Assembly (NCBI GenBank): GCA_964427535.1
Contig: CAYRVF010000188.1
Span: forward strand, 1 to 6,539
Length of the DNA: 6,539 nt
Origin: CAYRVF01 sp964427535
GTDB lineage: Bacteria; Chloroflexota; Ktedonobacteria; Ktedonobacterales; JADMIN01
Reading direction: 5' to 3'
Part shown: piece after piece, positions 1-4,755 of the stretch
Layout of the letters: every line of letters begins with the position of its first letter
Numbering within the stretch: the stretch's first letter is position 1
Made by a program: the position numbers and the translations under genes
Notes under the pieces: model-generated
The model's input: the letters and a program-made list of their open reading frames with translations, nothing else
Database searches by the model: none
Told to the model about the DNA's origin: nothing

Positions 1-83
1 TGCCGGCGGTGGGATTCGAACCCACAAGCCCGTGAGGGCAGCGGTTTTTGAGACCGCCGCGTATACCGTTCCGCCACGCCGGC
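1..83 (-). tRNA. trnL: tRNA-Leu, anticodon CAA
   Basis: This tRNA decodes UUG leucine codons. Read on the minus strand it folds as a complete class II (long variable arm) tRNA. The 7-bp acceptor GCCGGCG pairs with CGCCGGC, followed by discriminator A at position 1. The D arm has a 3-bp stem GCG/CGC, and the anticodon stem GCGGT/ACCGC encloses loop CTCAAAA, giving CAA as the anticodon. The variable arm has stem GCCC/GGGC with loop TCAC, and the T arm has stem GTGGG/CCCAC with loop TTCGAAT. All stems pair perfectly and the total is 83 nt, typical for tRNA-Leu. Whether a 3' CCA is encoded cannot be seen because the window starts at the discriminator base. A strong promoter lies immediately upstream. 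Confidence 0.97.
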
Positions 84-93
84 TCGCGCCCGC

Positions 94-123
94 AGTATAG
101 TCACCCGGCTGCCTGAGCGTCAA
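94..123 (-). promoter_or_regulatory. Promoter of tRNA-Leu (sigma-70 type)
   Basis: On the minus strand a -35 box TTGACG (118-123) and a -10 box TATACT (94-99) are separated by 18 bases. Both match the TTGACA/TATAAT consensus at 5 of 6 positions. Transcription would start near 87, leaving a leader of only a few bases before the mature tRNA 5' end at 83. The promoter sits in the 89-base gap after the phosphoesterase gene, so the tRNA can be expressed independently of that operon. No clear hairpin-plus-T-run terminator is visible between 124 and 172, so read-through from the operon is also possible. Confidence 0.8.
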
Positions 124-172
124 GCGCGGTGGCATCACGGGCGATGGGCAGCGGGCGCTCTTACGTGGGGAG

Positions 173-967
173 TCACAGGCCGCGATAGACGCGCTCGATG
201 GCGGTGGCGTGGCCGGTCGCCACGTTCGCCTCGATCAGCACGGCGTCGAGGCCGCCGGGGCCGGGCGCTGGAGAGGGCCTGCGTTGCTCGCCGACCCTGA
301 ACACACCGAGGAAGCCTTCTTTGCCGAAGCCGATGATGCTGTCGCGTCCGCCCGTCATGCCCACGTCTGAGACGTAGGCGCTGCCGCCGGGGAGCACACG
401 CGCGTCGGCTGTTGGGACGTGGGTGTGGGTGCCTACCAGTGCCGTCACGCGCCCGTCGAGATACCAGCCCATCGCCTGCTTCTCGCTGGTGGCCTCGGCT
501 TGCAGATCGATCAGGGTAATCTGAGAGCCCGCGGTCGCCATCTCGCCCAGTATGGCGTCCGCCGCCTCGAAGGGCGAGGTAGCCTTCGGGCGCATGAAGA
601 GCCGGCCGACGAGATTGCCCACGCCTACCCGCACGCCTCCCGCGTCGAACGTGCCCCAGCCGCGCCCGGCAAGGTCGCCCTCCAGATTGGCGGGACGGAT
701 GATGCGCGTCTCGTGCTCCAGGTATACGCCGACGTCCGCCTGATCGAAGGCGTGGTCGCCGAGGGTGACGAAGTCGGCCACGCTGAGCAGCAGGCTCGCC
801 GTCTCCGCCGTCGCGCCGAAGCCGTTGTCGGCGGAGTTCTCGCCGTTGACGATGACGGCGTCGAGGCACAGCTCACGGCGTAACTCCGGCACGAGTGCGA
901 CGACGGTCTCGCGCCCGGTCTGCCCGACGACATCGCCGATGAAGAGTAGACGGAATGTGCCAGGCAT
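173..967 (-). CDS. YmdB-like metallophosphoesterase (TIGR00282 family) with altered metal ligands
   Basis: This 264-residue protein is close to the usual length of about 265 for the family. In Bacillus the relative YmdB hydrolyses 2',3'-cyclic nucleotides and affects RNA turnover and biofilm decisions. It is cytosolic, with no signal peptide. Visible motifs are FIGDVVG with Asp12, NGEN with Glu43 and Asn44, GDHAFD with His72, AEATSEK at 157-163, GTHTHV with His181 and His183, and DVGMTG at 201-206. Compared with YmdB as I remember it (ligands D8, E39, N40, N67, H68, H150, H175, H177), Asn67 is replaced by Asp71 (codon GAC, 755-757) and His150 by Gln156 (codon CAA, 500-502). The rest of the di-metal site is intact. 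The ATG start at 967 has a GGAAAGGA ribosome binding site 8 bases upstream and begins directly before the conserved first strand. It lies 20 bases after the MBL gene and is probably the last gene of the operon. Family assignment is firm. Activity and substrate are inferred, and the two substitutions leave catalytic competence open. Confidence 0.93.
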   Translation of the reverse strand: MPGTFRLLFIGDVVGQTGRETVVALVPELRRELCLDAVIVNGENSADNGFGATAETASLLLSVADFVTLGDHAFDQADVGVYLEHETRIIRPANLEGDLAGRGWGTFDAGGVRVGVGNLVGRLFMRPKATSPFEAADAILGEMATAGSQITLIDLQAEATSEKQAMGWYLDGRVTALVGTHTHVPTADARVLPGGSAYVSDVGMTGGRDSIIGFGKEGFLGVFRVGEQRRPSPAPGPGGLDAVLIEANVATGHATAIERVYRGL

Positions 968-987
968 CGCGACCGTCCTTTCCGCTC

Positions 988-1833
988 CTAGCGCACCGTC
1001 TCCGGCGGCGTTGAGACCAGCCGCCAGACGTCATCTCCGCCAGTCGACTCGTCGCGCCGCACGCGCCCCTCGCGTTCGAGCTTGAGCAGGTGGGCGGAGA
1101 CCGAGAGCGCCGCGACGCCGTGCAGCGCGGGGTCGACGTCGGCGTAGATACGCGCGACCAGCTCGGGAATCGACGCTGGCCCCTGCCCGAGGGCGTCGAG
1201 CACCTGCCGCTCGCGTTCCTCGCGGTGGGCAATGTAGTAGTCGAGCAGCTCGCGCGGCGCGTCGATCGAAGGGCCGTGCGCGGGCAACATCAGCGCGGGC
1301 TCCAGCGCGCGCAGACGGAGCAGTGAATTCAAATAATCGAGCAGATCGCCTTCGGGCGGCGCGATGACGACCGTGCCGGTGCCCGCGACCAGATCGCCCG
1401 CGAAGATCGTGCGCGCGTCTTCGAGCAAGTAGCAAAGGTGGTCGAAGCGATGCCCCGGCGTGTGCAGCGCCCGCAGCGTCCGCCCGCCGATGCGCACGAC
1501 CGCGCCGTCCGACAGCGTCTCGTCGGCGACGGGCGAACCCTCGCGGCTCCACGCCAGGATGGGCGCACCTGTGAGCGCGCGCAAAGAGGCGGCTCCCTCG
1601 ATATGATCGGGGTGGCCGTGGGTGATCAGAATCGTCCGCACGCCACCGACATCGTGCGCCGCCGCGACGATGGCGTCCAGATGCTCGCGGATATCGGGAC
1701 CCGGATCGATGACGACGGCGCCAGCCCAGGGCTCCGTGACCAGATACGTATTCGTGCCCGGCCCCGTCATCAACGACGGGTTTGGTGCGAGTACGGTGCG
1801 CACGCCCTCCGGCAGCGTGATCTGCAACTCCAC
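988..1833 (-). CDS. MBL-fold metallo-hydrolase with C-terminal winged helix (LACTB2-like)
   Basis: This is a 281-residue metallo-beta-lactamase-fold hydrolase. The zinc-binding motif THGHPDH is at 71-77 (His72, His74, Asp76, His77). The further ligands are His128 in HTPGH, Asp147 in FAGD and His186 in PAHG, so the full di-zinc set is present. The region after FAGD (VAGTGTVVIAPPEGDLLDYL, 149-168) and the roughly 75-residue C-terminal winged-helix-like tail (about 205-275, with HLLKLEREGRV) resemble human LACTB2, a single-strand endoribonuclease. Bacterial relatives are mostly annotated only as MBL-fold hydrolases, so an RNA substrate is an inference. It is cytosolic, with no signal peptide. 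The start is GTG at 1831-1833, chosen because GAGGAG lies 7 bases upstream and no in-frame ATG fits. The preceding Nudix gene stops only 4 bases before it, so translation is probably coupled. Fold and metal site are sure, substrate is not. Confidence 0.93.
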   Translation of the reverse strand: MELQITLPEGVRTVLAPNPSLMTGPGTNTYLVTEPWAGAVVIDPGPDIREHLDAIVAAAHDVGGVRTILITHGHPDHIEGAASLRALTGAPILAWSREGSPVADETLSDGAVVRIGGRTLRALHTPGHRFDHLCYLLEDARTIFAGDLVAGTGTVVIAPPEGDLLDYLNSLLRLRALEPALMLPAHGPSIDAPRELLDYYIAHREERERQVLDALGQGPASIPELVARIYADVDPALHGVAALSVSAHLLKLEREGRVRRDESTGGDDVWRLVSTPPETVR

Positions 1834-1837
1834 CCGT

Positions 1838-2599
1838 CTACTCCTCGTCTGGCAGCAGAATGACCTCGGCGCCCTCGCGCGTGGCCGTCCGTGGCATGAT
1901 CGTCCGTGGGACCATGCCGGCGAAGCGCGCTTTGGCCGCCTCGGCGTTGCGCATGCCCGTCAACGCGCGGAGCTGATGCACGGTGGCGAAGACCAGCGGG
2001 AAGGAGCCGTCCTCGAATTGCCGCAGCGCGTCCTCGGGGCGGATCCACACGTCCTCGGTCGTCTCCAGCCGGTCGGCCGCGGCCTGCTGCGATGTGGGCA
2101 TATCGGCGAGGAAGAAGTGCGTGTCGAACCGCTTGGGCATGCTCTCCGGGGTGATCCAGTGCGCCCAGTGGACGAGGGCGTCGGTCGCGAGTTGCAGGCC
2201 ATCGCTCCGGGCGATGTTTTCGAGCGTGAGCGTGCCTTTCTGCAGCGCGGTGCGGTACGCGGCGTAGCGGTCCACCGCGTCGCCCTCGATGGCCAGTGGA
2301 GCGCCGTCGCGCGTTGCCAGTAGCACCCCGGCCTCCTCGAAGCACTCGCGCAGAGCGGCGACCCGGAACCCGCTGCCGAGTGTCGTCGGCCCCTCCCCGA
2401 CGGACCGCGTAAGCCCTGGCAGCAACTCGGCGTCGCGGTCGGTTTCCGTCACGGAGCCGCCCGGAAAGACAAAGACATCAGGGGAGAAATCGCTCTGGAT
2501 ATGTCTGCGCACCATGAAGACTTCAATGCCCTCGGCCCCGTCGCGCAGCAACACGACGGCGGCTGCCGGACGCGGAGGAACGGGACTCGACTCTGCCAT
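1838..2599 (-). CDS. Nudix hydrolase, NUDT19-like
   Basis: This 253-residue cytosolic protein would hydrolyse a pyrophosphate bond in a nucleoside-diphosphate-linked substrate. The Nudix core is split. FPGGSVTETD (45-54) supplies the first half and RECFEEAG (84-91), with Glu85, Glu88 and Glu89, supplies the metal-binding half. About 30 residues separate them, where a standard box has an unbroken 23-residue pattern. An insertion inside the Nudix box is characteristic of the NUDT19 group, whose mammalian member degrades CoA and acyl-CoA. The segments HWITPESMPKRFDTHFFLA (144-162) and TTEDVWIRPEDAL (180-192) also fit that group. The bacterial substrate is unknown to me. The ATG at 2599 has AGGGAG 8 bases upstream and begins just before the first core strand (PAAAVVLLRD). 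It is the first gene of the three-gene operon, behind a candidate promoter at 2652-2660. Its TAG stop lies within the translation start region of the next gene. Confidence 0.92.
   Translation of the reverse strand: MAESSPVPPRPAAAVVLLRDGAEGIEVFMVRRHIQSDFSPDVFVFPGGSVTETDRDAELLPGLTRSVGEGPTTLGSGFRVAALRECFEEAGVLLATRDGAPLAIEGDAVDRYAAYRTALQKGTLTLENIARSDGLQLATDALVHWAHWITPESMPKRFDTHFFLADMPTSQQAAADRLETTEDVWIRPEDALRQFEDGSFPLVFATVHQLRALTGMRNAEAAKARFAGMVPRTIMPRTATREGAEVILLPDEE
1841..1846 (-). promoter_or_regulatory. Ribosome binding site that fixes the GTG start of the MBL gene
   Basis: On the minus strand GAGGAG is followed by 7 bases and the GTG at 1833. The site lies inside the last codons of the Nudix gene, directly before its TAG stop (1838-1840). 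A ribosome ending the upstream gene would therefore sit on the start region of the next, which suggests translational coupling. Confidence 0.75.
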
Positions 2600-2651
2600 G
2601 CCAGATACTCCCTACTCGTTGGGTGTCGCGCATGCGCCGGGTGGTGGAGGC

Positions 2652-2660
2652 ATCGTACCA
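2652..2660 (-). promoter_or_regulatory. Candidate extended -10 promoter of the Nudix-MBL-phosphoesterase operon
   Basis: On the minus strand TGG-TACGAT combines an extended -10 TG with a hexamer matching TATAAT at 4 of 6 positions. Transcription would begin near 2645, about 46 bases before the Nudix ATG. The -35 region is poor (best CCGTCA at 18-base spacing), so recognition would rest on the extended -10. A short inverted repeat, GTGGT and ACCAC (2641-2645 and 2657-2661), brackets the element. Confidence 0.45.
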
Positions 2661-2783
2661 CAGCGCCAGGGCGGGTGACGGAGATGCGAGCGTTCTGCGT
2701 TTCGCTGCGAACGGCGGGGTGAGAGAGTCCTGCCTCGCCCCTACAACGCGATCACGACTGTGAGCGTCGGCAGATTTCTACCT

Positions 2784-2807
2784 GACCTTGGAACCTGCAC
2801 TAAAGTC
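2784..2807. promoter_or_regulatory. Candidate operator: imperfect inverted repeat upstream of the exporter promoter
   Basis: Half-site GACCTTGG (2784-2791) and CTAAAGTC (2800-2807, reverse complement GACTTTAG) match at 6 of 8 positions around an 8-base centre. The dyad centre is about 50 bases before the predicted transcription start, a position used by activators. The half-sites faintly resemble MerR-family operators, but the surrounding -35/-10 spacing of classic MerR promoters is not present. No regulator gene is encoded in the window. Confidence 0.3.
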
Positions 2808-2810
2808 CGG

Positions 2811-2839
2811 TTGAATGTGAAAATTTGTTCTGGTACGCT
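2811..2839 (+). promoter_or_regulatory. Candidate promoter of the ABC exporter operon
   Basis: A -35 box TTGAAT (2811-2816; 4 of 6 matches) and a -10 box TACGCT (2834-2839) are separated by exactly 17 bases, with an extended -10 TG at 2831-2832. The start of transcription would be near 2846, giving a leader of about 86 bases before the ATG at 2932. The TTG at 2839 overlaps the -10 box, which argues against it as a translation start. Confidence 0.55.
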
Positions 2840-2895
2840 TGGAGGGTTGCGCCGCGGAAGCAGGTGGCAGAGCGCTGGGTCTGTGGCCGTTCATT

Positions 2896-2913
2896 AAGTA
2901 TGTAAAGTATGTA
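2896..2913 (+). repeat. Perfect 9-bp tandem direct repeat in the exporter leader
   Basis: AAGTATGTA occurs twice back to back (2896-2904 and 2905-2913). It is A+T-rich against a very GC-rich background, and it ends 18 bases before the exporter start codon. In the predicted transcript it lies in the 5' leader, about 50 to 68 bases after the transcription start, next to the ribosome binding site. It could be a direct-repeat operator or an RNA element. No function is established. Confidence 0.6.
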
Positions 2914-2918
2914 GAGCC

Positions 2919-2925
2919 GGAGGAG
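2919..2925 (+). promoter_or_regulatory. Ribosome binding site that selects the ATG at 2932
   Basis: GGAGGAG lies 6 bases before the ATG at 2932. The frame stays open upstream to a TTG at 2839, but that codon has no comparable site in front of it and overlaps the predicted -10 box. A second ATG at 2938 would be 12 bases away, which is less favourable. Confidence 0.8.
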
Positions 2926-2931
2926 CCTGGA

Positions 2932-4743
2932 ATGGAGATGCGCGAGTTCACCCTCGCTGGCGAGTACCACTACAATCGCTCCGGCGCCGTCCGCTGGATT
3001 CTCTCGCACATCGCGCGCTATCCCGTCTTCTGGCTCGGCTTCGTGCTCGCGTACGCGGCGGCGAACGCGCTGTTTAGCGCCGTGCCTGTCCTTGTCGGCG
3101 CGGCGTTCACCGTCGTGCTGCAGCCACATCCCGTTGCTGCGGCGCTGATTCCGCTGGCCGCGGGCATCCTTGGGCTGATCGTCGCGCAGTTTGTGCTGGG
3201 CACGGCGGGCGCGTTCTCCGGCGAGGTGCTGGCGCAGCGGCTGGAGCGCGACTCCCGCGACGAGCTGTACCTGAGTTTGCTCGGCAAGAGCCAGACCTTC
3301 CACAACCGACAGCAGGTCGGCGACGTGATGGCACACGCGAACAACGACGTGCGCCAGCTCAACGCCATGATGAATCCGGGCATCGCGCTGATCTTCGATT
3401 CGTTCCTGAACATCCTCGTGCCGCTGATCTTCATCGCGCTGCTGAACCCGCAGTTGTTGCTGGTGCCGGTGATCTTTGTGATCGCCTTCGTTATCTCGCT
3501 GCGTTTGTATACGCGGCGGCTCTCGCCCATCGCGGGGGAAATGCGCGCGCAGTTTGGCCGGATGAACGGCCGGCTCGCCGAGACGGTCTCGGGCATCGAG
3601 GTCGTCAAGGCGACGGCGCAGGAGGCGCAGGAGAAGGCCAAGTTCGCGCGCGAAGCCAGTCGCTACCGCGACCTGTACGTCCGCAACGGCGAGGTGCAGG
3701 CGCGCTACCTGCCGCTGCTGATCTATGCCGTCGCGTTGATGGGCGCGTTCCTGCATGGCGTACTGCTCGTCACGCACGGGCAGCTCAGCATCGGCGGACT
3801 GATCACCTACATGGGCCTCTTCGGGCTGATGCGCTTTGCGACGGGCGAGTCGATCTTCACCTTCAGCCTGGTGCAACTGGGCATCGCGGGCGCGAACCGC
3901 ATCCTCGCGCTAATGCGCCAGGAGACCGAGCTGGATGAGACGGCGGACGGCTACGCGGGCACGATGCGCGGCAAGATCGTCTTCGATCACGTGACGTTTG
4001 GCTACGGCGACACGCCGGTGCTCCGCGATGTCTCGTTCACCGTCGAGCCAGGGCAGACGGTCGCGCTGGTGGGACAGACCGGCTCGGGCAAGTCGACCAT
4101 CCTCAAGCTGCTCAACCGCATCTACGACGTGCGCGAAGGCCGCGTGCTGGTGGACGGCGTGGACGTGCGCGACTGGAACCTGGGCAGCCTGCGCTCGCAG
4201 ATCTCGATCATCGAGCAGGATATCTTCCTGTTCTCGAAGTCGATTCGCGAGAACATCTCGTTCGGCCTCGGCCAGCGTGCTGACTTCGCCGCGATCCAGC
4301 AGGCGGCGCGCGAGGCGCAGGCGCACGAGTTCATCGTGACATTCAAAGATGGCTACGACACGGTGATCGGCGAGCGTGGCGTCACCCTCTCGGGCGGCCA
4401 GCGGCAGCGGCTCGCCATCGCGCGGGCGATGCTGACCGATCCGCGCGTGCTGCTGCTCGACGACTCCACCAGTGCGATCGATAGCGCGACGGAGGACGAG
4501 ATCCAGCAGGCGATCAAGCGGCTGCAGGAGGGGCGTACGACACTGCTCATCACGCACCGGCTCTCGCAGATTCGCTGGGCCGACAAGATTCTCGTCTTGC
4601 AGCGCGGTGAGCTGATCACGCAGGGCTCGCACGATGAGTTGATGCGCACATCAGACCTGTACCGCCGCATCTTCACGCGCTACGAGTCCGCGCCATCGTC
4701 CTCGGCGGCGCTGAGCGCGAGCGTGCCATCTAGCAGGGAGTAG
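2932..4743 (+). CDS. ABC exporter half-transporter, degenerate Walker B (heterodimer subunit 1)
   Basis: This 603-residue type IV ABC exporter subunit would sit in the cytoplasmic membrane and pump out a lipid, drug or peptide-like substrate. The membrane domain has six likely helices at about 32-55, 68-93, 151-172, 174-192, 259-280 and 285-305, followed by the ATPase domain from about 345. The motifs are A-loop Tyr358, Walker A GQTGSGKST with Lys387, Q-loop Gln429, canonical signature LSGGQ 486-490, Walker B ending in Asp510-Asp511, and H-loop His542. Asp511 stands where the catalytic Glu normally is, so the ATP site built on this subunit's Walker motifs should hydrolyse poorly. Its normal signature completes the other site. 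The next gene, 12 bases downstream, encodes the complementary partner. The chosen ATG at 2932 has a strong ribosome binding site; a TTG start at 2839 would add 31 non-conserved-looking residues. Function as an exporter is firm, the substrate is unknown. Confidence 0.95.
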   Translation: MEMREFTLAGEYHYNRSGAVRWILSHIARYPVFWLGFVLAYAAANALFSAVPVLVGAAFTVVLQPHPVAAALIPLAAGILGLIVAQFVLGTAGAFSGEVLAQRLERDSRDELYLSLLGKSQTFHNRQQVGDVMAHANNDVRQLNAMMNPGIALIFDSFLNILVPLIFIALLNPQLLLVPVIFVIAFVISLRLYTRRLSPIAGEMRAQFGRMNGRLAETVSGIEVVKATAQEAQEKAKFAREASRYRDLYVRNGEVQARYLPLLIYAVALMGAFLHGVLLVTHGQLSIGGLITYMGLFGLMRFATGESIFTFSLVQLGIAGANRILALMRQETELDETADGYAGTMRGKIVFDHVTFGYGDTPVLRDVSFTVEPGQTVALVGQTGSGKSTILKLLNRIYDVREGRVLVDGVDVRDWNLGSLRSQISIIEQDIFLFSKSIRENISFGLGQRADFAAIQQAAREAQAHEFIVTFKDGYDTVIGERGVTLSGGQRQRLAIARAMLTDPRVLLLDDSTSAIDSATEDEIQQAIKRLQEGRTTLLITHRLSQIRWADKILVLQRGELITQGSHDELMRTSDLYRRIFTRYESAPSSSAALSASVPSSRE

Positions 4744-4755
4744 GAGAGGACAGTC

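Larger units (their letters stand above)
2600..2931. other. Divergent intergenic control region
   Basis: This 332-base gap separates the leftward hydrolase operon from the rightward exporter operon. No convincing gene lies in it. It holds the leftward extended -10 promoter (2652-2660), the rightward promoter (2811-2839), an imperfect inverted repeat (2784-2807), a 9-bp tandem repeat (2896-2913) and the ribosome binding site of the exporter. The segment 2664-2780 between the promoters contains nothing I can assign, except a short stretch at 2731-2746 that resembles GC-rich dispersed repeats. From about 2760 rightward it is visibly richer in A and T than the flanking genes, as expected for regulatory DNA. 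Confidence 0.7.

Noticed and set aside
124..172. Possible terminator after the phosphoesterase gene (CATC/GATG stem)
   Set aside because: Only four base pairs form, flanked by mismatches, with no T-run on the minus strand.
135..869. 244-codon minus-strand frame overlapping the phosphoesterase gene
   Set aside because: It is Arg-rich with no domain, and lies in another frame of a well-conserved TIGR00282 gene.
2641..2661. Inverted repeat GTGGT/ACCAC around the leftward -10 element
   Set aside because: Five-base arms separated by 11 bases are likely to arise by chance in this composition. I mention it only in the promoter entry and do not call it an operator.
2839..2931. N-terminal extension of the first ABC gene from a TTG codon
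   Set aside because: The TTG overlaps the predicted -10 box and lacks a ribosome binding site, whereas the ATG at 2932 has GGAGGAG at 6 bases. The extra 31 residues do not look like an exporter N-terminus.
2800..3876. Long antisense open frame of 358 codons opposite the first ABC gene
   Set aside because: It is rich in Arg, Gln, His and Glu with no recognisable domain and lies wholly antisense to a gene with complete ABC motifs. Such frames are expected in GC-rich DNA.
3910..4632. Antisense open frame of 240 codons opposite the first ATPase domain
   Set aside because: It is a shadow of the conserved ATPase codons, with no ribosome binding site or motif of its own.
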